A model generated the notes under the pieces. The model saw only the letters and a list, made by a program, of their open reading frames with translations. It was not told the DNA's origin and ran no database searches. Both the position numbers and the translations under genes were made by a program. Shown here in pieces: positions 1 through 6,824 of a DNA stretch of 12,752 bases. The stretch lies in the NCBI GenBank assembly GCA_937896305.1, contig CALBND010000179.1:1-12752 (forward strand). The letters are read 5' to 3'. The DNA comes from an uncultured Actinomycetes bacterium (GTDB lineage: Bacteria > Actinomycetota > Actinomycetes > S36-B12 > UBA5976). The number at the start of each line of letters is the position of its first letter. Position 1 is the first letter of the stretch.

Positions 1-648
1 AGCAACAAAGATAATGAAACTTAACTCAATTGAGTGATAAATCTTATGAATCGGAAAGAATCTAAAAATAGATCTAATAAAAGCCAGAATCCCAACTCTT
101 GGTACAGCTACTGATGAATCTTCCGATAATTTATTCAAGTTAGAAAAACTTCTTGCCACATGAACCATGTCATTTAATACTTTGTTAAAGGTAACCAAAA
201 GAGCCAGAATTAAACCAAAAATAATTGCCAAATCAAATCCACCTTCACTGGTGGAAACCCGAATTCCAAAAGCGATGCAAAGCAATGCCTCGGTTGAATA
301 ATGTCCAAATCTGTCAATAAATATTCCAGCTGGGTTATATTTTTTTGTAACCCGCGCCATTTCTCCATCACTACAATCAAAAAGCATTTGTAGTTGGGCA
401 AAAAATAGTGCCAGGATTGCTCCACTTATCCCAATCCAGATAACACTTAATGCAGCCAACCAACCAGAAAGCACCATTAACCAAGTCACATTTGTTGGAC
501 TCAAGCCAATGTTTAACAGAAATTTAGATAGATAAGGAGAGAGGTTTCTCATATATAACGGACCAGACCAGTGTTCTGCCACTCTGCGATTTAGCACTTC
601 AGGTGGTTGCCCTAATTGTTTTATTTCTTGAATTGAATATTTAGTCAT
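1..648 (-). CDS. CDP-alcohol phosphatidyltransferase family protein (partial, C-terminal end outside window)
   Basis: Membrane enzyme of the family that moves a phospho-alcohol from a CDP-linked donor to an acceptor alcohol, releasing CMP. The visible 216 codons start at ATG 648 and run off the left edge without a stop. The family signature D-x2-D-G-x2-A-R-x8-G-x3-D is intact: D91, D94, G95, A98, R99, G108, D112. The last acidic position of the motif, usually Asp, is His116. Hydrophobic segments lie near residues 54-90, 118-130 and 139-156. The start codon overlaps the end of the upstream ATPase gene by 8 bases (ATGACTAA), so translation is probably coupled, and an AGGA lies 7 bases before the ATG. 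The setting beside a polysaccharide ABC exporter and a glycosyltransferase suggests it makes a phosphodiester-linked polymer or its lipid-linked precursor rather than a bulk phospholipid. That role is inferred and the substrate cannot be read from the sequence. Confidence 0.88.
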   Translation of the reverse strand, partial: MTKYSIQEIKQLGQPPEVLNRRVAEHWSGPLYMRNLSPYLSKFLLNIGLSPTNVTWLMVLSGWLAALSVIWIGISGAILALFFAQLQMLFDCSDGEMARVTKKYNPAGIFIDRFGHYSTEALLCIAFGIRVSTSEGGFDLAIIFGLILALLVTFNKVLNDMVHVARSFSNLNKLSEDSSVAVPRVGILAFIRSIFRFFPIHKIYHSIELSFIIFVA

Positions 649-1384
649 CACTAATTCCTGCATCTGCTCTATAGGCTGCTAAGGCTTGGGTCAATGTTCC
701 ATCCACAGCCAATGTTCCATCTTTCAGGTACAAGCCTCTAGTGCAAAATTCTTTTAAATCCTTTTCTTTATGAGATACCAGAAATAAGGTTTTACCTTGA
801 TTGAGAAGATCTTTCATTCGTACATAACACTTTTGCATAAAAGCTGCATCACCTACCGCTAACGCTTCATCTACCAGAATAATTGGTTCATCAATTGAGG
901 TAACGATAGAAAAACCTAGTCTAACTTTCATTCCGCTTGAAAAATGTCTTACCGGAGTATCCAGGAAATCTCCAATTTCAGCAAACTCCACAATGTTATT
1001 AAATCTTTTTTTGACTTCAGCTTTTTTTAAGCCGTGCAAACCTGCAACTAAAGCAATGTTGTCTCTTGCTGTTAAATCACTTTTTAGTCCTCCAGTTAAT
1101 TCAATTAAGGGAGCAACTCCACCTTTAACTTCAACACTTCCCTCATCTGGAAGTAAAACTCCTGCAATTAATCTAAGTAAAGTACTTTTACCTTCCCCGT
1201 TGGCTCCCATTAAGCCGACAGCTTCTCCAGCGTTTACTTGAAAGTTAACATTTCTTAAAGCCCAAAATGATCCTCTTGGCGAAGTATTTTTTCCCTGCAA
1301 CAACATTTCTCGAACTGAGAAATTGCGTTTACGATTACGTTGAAAGCTAACTCCAATATTTTTAACATCAATTACGACACTCAT
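641..1384 (-). CDS. Polysaccharide/teichoic-acid ABC exporter, ATP-binding protein (Wzt/TagH-like)
   Basis: ATPase that would power export of a lipid-linked glycopolymer across the cytoplasmic membrane with the permease encoded directly upstream. The 247 residues carry Walker A GANGEGKST at 60-68, an ABC signature in the form FSSGM (148-152) instead of LSGGQ, Walker B IILVDEALAVGD at 168-179 and the H-loop His205. The SSGM signature and the N-terminal segment before the core are typical of the Wzt/TagH/RfbE group. The protein ends right after the nucleotide-binding domain, so it lacks the C-terminal carbohydrate-binding domain of long Wzt proteins such as that of E. coli O9a. Its ATG directly abuts the permease stop codon. 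A strong GGAGG five bases before the ATG lies inside the end of the permease gene. Confidence 0.93.
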   Translation of the reverse strand: MSVVIDVKNIGVSFQRNRKRNFSVREMLLQGKNTSPRGSFWALRNVNFQVNAGEAVGLMGANGEGKSTLLRLIAGVLLPDEGSVEVKGGVAPLIELTGGLKSDLTARDNIALVAGLHGLKKAEVKKRFNNIVEFAEIGDFLDTPVRHFSSGMKVRLGFSIVTSIDEPIILVDEALAVGDAAFMQKCYVRMKDLLNQGKTLFLVSHKEKDLKEFCTRGLYLKDGTLAVDGTLTQALAAYRADAGISDD

Positions 1385-2143
1385 TTAAACCTCCTTCAAA
1401 ACAGCGCGCTCAAGTTTTTTGAATACAAAAATTCCAAGGATGAATATTGCCACAGAAATCGTGATTGAAAAAATAATTGGGGTCATCAAATTATCATTAG
1501 CCCAAAATCCTGCTCGATACATAACGATGATTCCTGTTAAAGGATTCAACATAGCTAAGGCTTGATACTTTTCAGGAATATCATTTAGCCCATAAATTAT
1601 TGGCGTCAAGTAAAACATCATTCTCAATATAATTCTTAAAACATTTGTGGTATCCCGAGCTAAAACTGTTAAGGGTGCAAGAATTAATCCAATTCCTGAT
1701 AGAAGTAAAAATTGAACTACAAAAGCTAGTGGAAAAAATAGTAATTGCAATGAAACTTGACCTTTAGCAATTACTGCTACTGCAACTAAAATAGGAAGTG
1801 AAAATAAAAATTCTGTTCCTTTGGCCCCAATACTTTTAATAACCCATAGATATCTTGGAATCGCAATTGAGCGAATCATTTTACTTTCTAAAACTAAAGT
1901 TCTAGCAGAATCTGTGACGCTGCCATTAAACCAAGTCCAAGCTAAAACTCCTGTGAGAAGAAATAAAATATATGGGGTTTCCCCAACACTTCGTCCACCT
2001 AAAATGTATGAAAATACAAACCAATAAATTGCAGACATGGCAAGTGGATCTAGCAGAGTCCAGAAATAGCCAAGCCATGTTCCGGCATACCTGATTTGTA
2101 AATCTCTAAAAATCAAAATACGTAAGGCGCCAAACTTACCCAA
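1385..2143 (-). CDS. Polysaccharide/teichoic-acid ABC exporter, permease (Wzm/TagG-like ABC-2 type)
   Basis: Integral membrane half of the exporter; 252 residues, normal for Wzm/TagG/RfbD proteins. The N-terminal stretch ending in FRDLQIRYAGTWLGYFW, just before the first membrane helix, is the usual amphipathic entry of ABC-2 polysaccharide permeases. About six hydrophobic segments follow (roughly 25-47, 57-75, 110-127, 132-158, 173-190 and 222-242). The C-terminus is basic. The chosen start is TTG at 2143: an in-frame stop lies 24-26 bases upstream, and the next Met (residue 36) is already inside the first helix. A GGAGG at 2156-2160 sits 12 bases from this TTG, rather far. It follows the glycosyltransferase stop by 49 bases and abuts the ATPase gene, so it is part of one operon. 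Confidence 0.92.
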   Translation of the reverse strand: MGKFGALRILIFRDLQIRYAGTWLGYFWTLLDPLAMSAIYWFVFSYILGGRSVGETPYILFLLTGVLAWTWFNGSVTDSARTLVLESKMIRSIAIPRYLWVIKSIGAKGTEFLFSLPILVAVAVIAKGQVSLQLLFFPLAFVVQFLLLSGIGLILAPLTVLARDTTNVLRIILRMMFYLTPIIYGLNDIPEKYQALAMLNPLTGIIVMYRAGFWANDNLMTPIIFSITISVAIFILGIFVFKKLERAVLKEV

Positions 2144-2155
2144 GGGGTTTGCACT

Positions 2156-2160
2156 CCTCC
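2156..2160 (-). promoter_or_regulatory. Ribosome binding site of the permease gene
   Basis: GGAGG read on the minus strand. It supports initiation at TTG 2143 but with a long 12-base spacer. It lies inside a 10-codon ATG frame (2168 to 2136) that overlaps the TTG start in another frame, so the exact initiation point is open. Confidence 0.5.
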
Positions 2161-2192
2161 ACGCTCATATTGTTATTTGCGTTACCCTCAGG

Positions 2193-3173
2193 TTACAGGC
2201 GTTTACCCGATTTTAAGAAACCAACGCCCCAAAATAAATGCATAACCGGCAAAACAACCAGCAAAATTAATCTACTTCTTAGATTTAACTTCAAATCAGA
2301 GACAAAAAATCCTAAAATTAAAACGAGTACATAAGCTGCTGGTGCAAGCCAACCAATTTTTAGCCATTCAATATTTAATACATTTTGTAAAAGAATCATT
2401 ACCAAACCAACTAAAAGTCCAACCACTGTTACAGGAGCCGCTAAATATCTTAAGTTTAATGTTTCTGGATATTTCTTAGAAACTTGTCTTCTCCATTGCC
2501 CATATTGAAAATATTGTTTTGCTAATTGTTTTATGTTTGATCTTGGTCGATACGTCACAACTAAATCAGGATTAAACCAAATTTTTCCACCGGTTTCTCT
2601 GATTCGATAATTTAATTCCCAATCTTGGGCTCTAATAAAACTTTCATCGAAATAACCAACTCTTACTAATGCTGATTTTCTAAATGTTCCAAGATAAACT
2701 GTGTCAACAAATCCTGACTTGCCTCCAACATGAAAAGGAGCATTACCTACTCCCAATTTGGATGTCATGGCAGCTGCAACACTTTTTTCAAAAAAAGTAA
2801 TTCCTTGTGCTTTCATTAAACCGCCAACATTATCTGCCTTAGTTTCTTCTAAAGTGTCAACTGCTTTTTGAATATAATTATCTGCCACTAAAGCATGTCC
2901 ATCTAATCTGACAATGATGTCAAACTTAGATGATTTGATGGCATTGTTTAAAGCACTAGCAGTTTTGCCACTTGGGTTGTCAATTAATTTGATTCGATTA
3001 TCTTTTGCTAAATCTTGGGCAATTTTATTTGTTTGATCTGTTGACGGACCTAAAGCTAAAATAATTTCTATTTCACCTAAGTATTTCTGATTTAGCACTC
3101 TTTTTACTGCTTCAGCTAAATGTCTTTCTTCATTTAAAACAGGAATAATCACCGAAACGGATAAAGAACTCAT
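2193..3173 (-). CDS. Family 2 glycosyltransferase, membrane anchored (ExoA-like)
   Basis: Probably adds a sugar to a lipid-linked intermediate on the cytoplasmic face of the membrane. The 326-residue protein starts with the GT2/GT-A fold: VSVIIPVLNEERHL at 6-19, the nucleotide-sugar Asp near D46, and RLDGHA at 89-94, where the metal-binding D-x-D is D-G-H as in ExoA-type enzymes. The QDWELNYRI segment at 183-191 corresponds to the ED/QxxRW-like acceptor region. Three hydrophobic segments follow at about 243-262, 272-291 and 301-320, so the enzyme is anchored by its C-terminus. ATG 3173 is preceded by GGAGG with a five-base spacer. It is the first gene of the minus-strand glycopolymer operon. 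The sugar donor cannot be told from sequence. Confidence 0.9.
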   Translation of the reverse strand: MSSLSVSVIIPVLNEERHLAEAVKRVLNQKYLGEIEIILALGPSTDQTNKIAQDLAKDNRIKLIDNPSGKTASALNNAIKSSKFDIIVRLDGHALVADNYIQKAVDTLEETKADNVGGLMKAQGITFFEKSVAAAMTSKLGVGNAPFHVGGKSGFVDTVYLGTFRKSALVRVGYFDESFIRAQDWELNYRIRETGGKIWFNPDLVVTYRPRSNIKQLAKQYFQYGQWRRQVSKKYPETLNLRYLAAPVTVVGLLVGLVMILLQNVLNIEWLKIGWLAPAAYVLVLILGFFVSDLKLNLRSRLILLVVLPVMHLFWGVGFLKSGKRL

Positions 3174-3178
3174 CTAAA

Positions 3179-3183
3179 CCTCC
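3179..3183 (-). promoter_or_regulatory. Ribosome binding site of the glycosyltransferase gene
   Basis: GGAGG on the minus strand, five bases before ATG 3173. The context GGAGGTTTAGATG is almost the same as the ATPase initiation site GGAGGTTTAAATG (1394 down to 1382). Confidence 0.75.
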
Positions 3184-3206
3184 GATTTTAAACTCCCTGT
3201 AGCAAC

Positions 3207-3247
3207 GCTAGTCCAACAGTCATTAAAAGTACTGTTGGGAAACTAGC
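3207..3247. repeat. Imperfect inverted repeat between divergent glycosyltransferase and LCP genes
   Basis: Two arms face each other: GCTAGT plus CCAACAGT (3207-3220) and ACTGTTGG plus ACTAGC (3231-3238, 3242-3247). This gives 8 and 6 perfectly matched pairs with a 3-base bulge (3239-3241) and a 10-base loop. It ends ten bases before the LCP start and fills half of the 83-base divergent gap. It could be an operator shared by both promoters or an RNA hairpin in the leader of the minus-strand operon. There is no T-run, so a terminator is unlikely. Confidence 0.6.
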
Positions 3248-3249
3248 AT
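3244..3249 (+). promoter_or_regulatory. Possible -10 element of the LCP gene (leaderless)
   Basis: TAGCAT fits the TANNNT actinobacterial -10 pattern and ends seven bases before ATG 3257, so transcription would begin at or next to the start codon. No Shine-Dalgarno sequence precedes this ATG, which agrees with a leaderless mRNA. No convincing -35 hexamer is seen. The element overlaps the right arm of the inverted repeat. Confidence 0.35.
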
Positions 3250-3256
3250 TGACTTT

Positions 3257-4288
3257 ATGGCCAATGAAAATAATTCCCCACGAAACAACCCCAACTCAAA
3301 ACCGGCCTCCAAGGGTAAAGCCCTTAAATCCAAAAATCTCACACTCCTACAAATTGTTCTGGTCTATGTTGGAGCAATTTTTTATTGGTTTGTTTTTTTA
3401 ATGATCCTCGGTTTAGTTCAGTTAAATAAGATTGATTTGAATACCTCTGAAAACGAACTTCCTAAATCTCCTGGTCAAACTTGGTTACTCATCGGTAGTG
3501 ATTCCAGAGATGGTGTTGATGACCCTGTCTTGAAGGGTGCGCCTTTAGGTAAATTTGATGGTCAAAGAAGTGACACTATTTTAATCATGAGTACCCCAAA
3601 ATTGGCAACCAAATTGAACTTAACAAGTATTCCAAGAGATTTATTGGTCACAATTCCAGCACGAGACGGTAAAGATGCAAGTAAAAATAAAATAAATGCG
3701 GCATACGCATTTGGTGGTCCAGAATTAATTATCAATACGGTGCAAGATCTAACTGGAGTTCGAATGGATCATTATGCAGAAATTGGTTTTGTAGGGTTGG
3801 TAAATGTAGTAAATAGTTATGGTGGAATAACTGTTTGTCCAACTCAAGATTTCTCTGATGAAAAATCTGGTTTAGAAATAAAAGAAGGTTGCCAAAAAGT
3901 TAATGGTTTAACCTCTTTGGCTTATTCCCGAGCTAGATATTCAGATCCTCGAGGAGATCTTGGTCGAGTGGAAAGACAGCAAGAGGTCGTGAAACAAATT
4001 ATGAAAAAAACACTTTCTCCCTTTACTCTGCTTAATATTTTCCAAGCACCTAAAACTATTTCTGCTATTGCCAATGCGATAACTGTTGATAAAGGTGTTG
4101 GCCCCTTTGACTTAATTCCAATTGTGCTTTCACTAAAAAGTGGTGGGATTGAATCTGCTACTTTGCCAACTGTTTCTGGAGGAAATGTGAAAAATGTTGG
4201 ATCTATTAGAAAACTCTCTCAACCTGGTGCTGATGATTACTTTAAATCGTTACAAGAAGGATCAAAAGTAATCATTGAGAAAGAATAA
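3257..4288 (+). CDS. LytR-CpsA-Psr (LCP) family glycopolymer ligase
   Basis: LCP proteins transfer glycopolymers from a polyprenyl-diphosphate carrier onto peptidoglycan outside the membrane. This 343-residue protein has a short basic, Asn-rich cytoplasmic tail, one membrane helix at about 30-54, then the extracellular LCP domain. Family motifs are LLIGSDSRDG (77-86), RSDTILI (104-110), SIPRD (124-128), KINAAYAFGG (145-154) and YSRARYSDPRGDLGRVERQQ (223-242). The conserved Arg and Asp residues that bind the lipid phosphate are present. Cys194 and Cys212 are the only cysteines and could form a disulfide. It lies divergent from a polysaccharide export operon, so the exporter's product is a plausible substrate (inference). 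Start chosen at ATG 3257, in a probable leaderless context. The C-terminus lacks the extra LytR_C domain found in longer homologues. Confidence 0.93.
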   Translation: MANENNSPRNNPNSKPASKGKALKSKNLTLLQIVLVYVGAIFYWFVFLMILGLVQLNKIDLNTSENELPKSPGQTWLLIGSDSRDGVDDPVLKGAPLGKFDGQRSDTILIMSTPKLATKLNLTSIPRDLLVTIPARDGKDASKNKINAAYAFGGPELIINTVQDLTGVRMDHYAEIGFVGLVNVVNSYGGITVCPTQDFSDEKSGLEIKEGCQKVNGLTSLAYSRARYSDPRGDLGRVERQQEVVKQIMKKTLSPFTLLNIFQAPKTISAIANAITVDKGVGPFDLIPIVLSLKSGGIESATLPTVSGGNVKNVGSIRKLSQPGADDYFKSLQEGSKVIIEKE

Positions 4289-4310
4289 ATTTTTAAGAAT
4301 TTATATCTTT
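4280..4310. terminator. Possible bidirectional terminator hairpin between LCP and purE
   Basis: AAAGAATAAATT (4280-4291) pairs with AATTTAT-A-TCTTT (4298-4310): 12 pairs with one bulged A and a 6-base loop. It covers both convergent stop codons, which are only four bases apart. The stem is almost all A-T, so as RNA it would be weak. Its position is the main reason to call it. Confidence 0.35.
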
Positions 4311-4781
4311 ATCTTGTTTTCTTGATTTTTCTCTTTGTGATTCTTCAAATGTTTTTAACTTTTTTAAAAGTGATTCGTCGTTTAGGGCTAAAATCTTTAT
4401 TGCCAATAGGGCTGCATTTTTAGAGTTTCCCACTCCAACAGTTGCTACCGGCACACCTGTTGGCATTTGTGCAATAGATAGCAGTGCATCTAATCCTTCT
4501 AAATCTGTTGACTTAACTGGAACTCCGATAACTGGCAGAGAAGTTGCCGAGGCAAGCATTCCAGGTAAATGGGCCGCACCACCTGCTCCTGCAATTAAAA
4601 CTTTTAAACCTTGAGCTTCTGCTTCTTTTGCAAAATTTAACATGTCATCTGGTGTGCGATGGGCACTTTTAACGTTTGTTTGATGTTCAACACCGAATTC
4701 TTTTAAAATATCAATTGCACCTTGCATTGTTGGCAAGTCACTGGAACTTCCCATTAATACCGCAACAAGTGCTTTACTCAA
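4293..4781 (-). CDS. purE: 5-(carboxyamino)imidazole ribonucleotide mutase
   Basis: Converts N5-CAIR to CAIR in de novo purine synthesis, acting on the product of PurK, which is encoded just upstream. The 162-residue protein is a class I PurE: MGSSSD (10-15) and SAHRTP (39-44, with the catalytic His41) at the nucleotide site, GAGGAAHLPGM at about 65-75, and the late LLSIAQMPTGVPVATVGVGN segment. Its C-terminal tail is basic and Lys/Glu-rich. The start is TTG at 4781: no in-frame ATG or GTG gives the conserved N-terminus, and GAAGGG lies about ten bases upstream. The gene follows the purK stop by 20 bases, so the two are co-transcribed. Confidence 0.96.
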   Translation of the reverse strand: MSKALVAVLMGSSSDLPTMQGAIDILKEFGVEHQTNVKSAHRTPDDMLNFAKEAEAQGLKVLIAGAGGAAHLPGMLASATSLPVIGVPVKSTDLEGLDALLSIAQMPTGVPVATVGVGNSKNAALLAIKILALNDESLLKKLKTFEESQREKSRKQDKDINS

Positions 4782-4801
4782 TTGATTTTTTCCCTTCAGC
4801 C

Positions 4802-5962
4802 CTACTCGGTAATAGTGCCAGTTAAATAATCAGCAGCATGGTGAGCTCGTGACAAAAGATCCTCCACGTTTTTACCTGAGATGTTGACATGACCTACTTT
4901 ACGACCTGGTTTAACTTGTTTGCCATATAAGTGGATTCTTAATTCAGGATCTCGTGCCATGCAATGCATAAATGGCTTGTACATATCCTCAAATTTCCCA
5001 CCAAGAATGTTGACCATGACGGTTGTGTGAGCATTCAATTTCGGGCTTCCAAGGGGTAGATCCAAAATAGCTCTTAAATGATTTTCAAACTGGGAAGTCA
5101 CAGCACCATCAATACTCCAATGACCTGAATTGTGTGGACGCATAGCTAATTCATTAATTAAGACTTCTCCATTTTCTAATTCAAATAGTTCAACACTAAA
5201 TACACCTGTGACCTCAAGTGTTTGAGCAATGTTTAAAGCAAGTGCTTGAATCTTGCTTGCATTTTCTTCACTTAAACCTGGAGCGGGTGCAATCACTTCA
5301 TCACACACACCATTTTTTTGTGTACTTTGCACAACTGGGTAAACCACACTTTGTCCATGTGGAGAGCGTGCAACATGTACTGCTAATTCTCGTTTGAATT
5401 TAACAAATTCTTCAACCATCCATTGCGCATCATTAGTTAAGGGATTTTTTAGTATTTCTTTTGCATCTTCCAAATTTTCTACTACCCAAACACCTTTACC
5501 GTCGTAGCCACCTTTTGTGGTTTTAATTACAAGGGGCCAAGAGTTTTCTGAAGCAAATGTTTCAATCTCTGATATTTCTTTAATTATTTTCCACTTTGGA
5601 ATCGCTAGATTTTCTTTACCTAAAACTTCTCGCATAACAGACTTATCTTGCACACAACTTAAAGCTTTTAAGCCTGGTCTTATTTTTATTCCTGATTTTT
5701 CTAATTTTTTCAAAATTTCAAGTGGGACATGTTCGTGATCAAAAGTTAATACGTCAACGTTTGAGCTAAATTTTTCTAAATCATTTAAATTTTTATAATC
5801 GCCTACTTCAAAATAACTTGCTATAAGTGCTGCCGAATCACTGGCAGATTCACATAAAACTTTAGTTTTAAGATTTAATCTTGATGCTGCTTCAATCATC
5901 ATTCTGGCTAATTGCCCACCACCAACGATGCCAATAGTTGGGAAATGAGATTGGTTGGGCAT
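4802..5962 (-). CDS. purK: 5-(carboxyamino)imidazole ribonucleotide synthase
   Basis: ATP-grasp enzyme that makes N5-CAIR from AIR, bicarbonate and ATP; PurE uses the product. 386 residues, the usual length. Motifs in order: GIVGGGQLARM (11-21) in the N-terminal fold, FDHEHVP (74-80), the ATP-binding loop TTKGGYDGKG (148-157), the metal and phosphate site NELAMRPHNSGHW (270-282), and the C-terminal RKVGHVN (354-360). The start ATG 5962 lies 10 bases after the birA stop, with no clear Shine-Dalgarno sequence, so translation may depend on coupling to birA. The birA-purK-purE neighbourhood matches the Mycobacterium tuberculosis purE-purK...birA block, without the membrane-protein genes that separate purK and birA there. 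Confidence 0.97.
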   Translation of the reverse strand: MPNQSHFPTIGIVGGGQLARMMIEAASRLNLKTKVLCESASDSAALIASYFEVGDYKNLNDLEKFSSNVDVLTFDHEHVPLEILKKLEKSGIKIRPGLKALSCVQDKSVMREVLGKENLAIPKWKIIKEISEIETFASENSWPLVIKTTKGGYDGKGVWVVENLEDAKEILKNPLTNDAQWMVEEFVKFKRELAVHVARSPHGQSVVYPVVQSTQKNGVCDEVIAPAPGLSEENASKIQALALNIAQTLEVTGVFSVELFELENGEVLINELAMRPHNSGHWSIDGAVTSQFENHLRAILDLPLGSPKLNAHTTVMVNILGGKFEDMYKPFMHCMARDPELRIHLYGKQVKPGRKVGHVNISGKNVEDLLSRAHHAADYLTGTITE

Positions 5963-5972
5963 AAAACAAATA

Positions 5973-6782
5973 TTAGTGTTTCAGGTGAACTTGACCTGAA
6001 TTAAGTTTCACTTCCCCTTGCAAAGTATCTAAAACCAATTCCCCACTGACCGATATATCTTTAGCTAGCCCTTGGATACTCTCCCCGCTTGGCATTAGAG
6101 CAGATATTTCTTTACCCAAAGTTACGCAGTTAGCTTTATATTGGCGCACCAATGATGGAGTTGGCCAAGATGCGGCATTACTTTCCTCATGCCACAAGGC
6201 AGCAAATTCTGAAACAAACAGTGCAATCAGTTCCTCTTTTGATAAGTCACTATTTAGATATTGCTGAATAGAAGACGATTCTTTAATAGGTAACTCATCT
6301 TTGGTCTGATCAAAATTTATTCCGATACCAGCAATCACATAATCATTTACTTTCTCCATCAATATTCCTGCGCATTTAAAATATTCATCATTTTTAACAA
6401 TTACTAAGTCGTTAGGCCATTTTATTTTTAACTCAACTAACATTTCAGTTTGTAGAGTTTTCTGTAACGCAACTCCAGCCATTAACGGAATCCAGCCAAG
6501 ATTGTCTTTAGTGCTGCTTTTTAAAATAATTGAGATGAACAGTGAAGAGTTTTTTGGAGCAATCCAAGTTCTATCTTGTCGACCACGGCCTTTGGATTGA
6601 AAATTAGTTAAGACAAAGTGACCTTCGTTAATTTCTTTTTTTATTAAATCTTTGGCAAAATCATTTGTGGAACTTAATTCGTCTTCTAAATCAAAGTTTT
6701 TCCATAAACTTTGCCTTTTTTCGAGTTCTCTCGCCAATGACTGTGGGTCAAGCGGTGCTCGTTTCCGGTAAGATTGATTCAC
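5973..6782 (-). CDS. birA: Biotin--[acetyl-CoA-carboxylase] ligase, monofunctional (class I BirA)
   Basis: Activates biotin to biotinyl-5'-AMP and joins it to the carrier-domain Lys of biotin enzymes. The likely target is the biotin carrier domain of the nearby accA3 product. 269 residues with STN (38-40), the biotinyl-AMP loop GRGRQDRTW (65-73; E. coli has GRGRR, so one Arg is Gln here), KWPNDL (121-126), KCAGILME (136-143) and GIGINF (152-157). A small C-terminal beta domain covers about 220-269. There is no N-terminal helix-turn-helix, so it is not a BirA-type repressor. Start GTG 6782. The gene is divergent from the acyl-CoA carboxylase operon across a 42-base gap and is the first gene of birA-purK-purE. 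Probable -10 TACGGT (6794 down to 6789) implies little or no leader. Confidence 0.95.
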   Translation of the reverse strand: MNQSYRKRAPLDPQSLARELEKRQSLWKNFDLEDELSSTNDFAKDLIKKEINEGHFVLTNFQSKGRGRQDRTWIAPKNSSLFISIILKSSTKDNLGWIPLMAGVALQKTLQTEMLVELKIKWPNDLVIVKNDEYFKCAGILMEKVNDYVIAGIGINFDQTKDELPIKESSSIQQYLNSDLSKEELIALFVSEFAALWHEESNAASWPTPSLVRQYKANCVTLGKEISALMPSGESIQGLAKDISVSGELVLDTLQGEVKLNSGQVHLKH

Positions 6783-6786
6783 ACTG

Positions 6787-6800
6787 TTACCGTACGATAA
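6787..6800. promoter_or_regulatory. Imperfect palindrome in the birA/accD5 divergent promoter
   Basis: TTACCGTACGATAA matches its own reverse complement at 12 of 14 bases around a CGTACG core. It contains -10-like hexamers in both directions: TACGAT (6793-6798) on the plus strand and TACGGT (6794 down to 6789) on the minus strand. It could be an operator for shared control of biotin ligase and carboxylase, or simply two overlapping -10 boxes. Confidence 0.4.
6793..6798 (+). promoter_or_regulatory. Possible -10 element of the accD5-accE-maf-accA3 operon
   Basis: TACGAT fits TANNNT. It would place the transcript start near 6805, giving a leader of about 20 bases that still holds the GGTGAGGA ribosome site. 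No good -35 is visible at 16-18 bases. Confidence 0.4.
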
Positions 6801-6812
6801 GAGCTAATTAAG

Positions 6813-6820
6813 GGTGAGGA
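6813..6820 (+). promoter_or_regulatory. Ribosome binding site deciding the GTG start of accD5
   Basis: GGTGAGGA lies four bases before GTG 6825. It supports this non-ATG start, since no ATG in the frame gives the full-length N-terminus. Confidence 0.6.
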
Positions 6821-6824
6821 CCAC

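Noticed and set aside
89..94. Signs of horizontal transfer or a mobile element around the polysaccharide operon.
   Set aside because: No transposase, integrase, tRNA or flanking direct repeats are seen, and base composition by eye is like the rest of the window.
210..425. A 71-codon frame on the minus strand inside the CDP-alcohol phosphatidyltransferase gene.
   Set aside because: It is an out-of-frame shadow of the same DNA; the frame carrying the D-G-A-R-G-D motif is open from 648 to the left edge.
6778..6790. BioQ-like biotin operator (TTCAC-ACT-GTTAC against TGAAC-N3-GTTAC) before birA.
   Set aside because: Only 8 of 10 consensus bases match and one half-site is poor; expected by chance in an AT-rich gap, and no regulator gene is in view.
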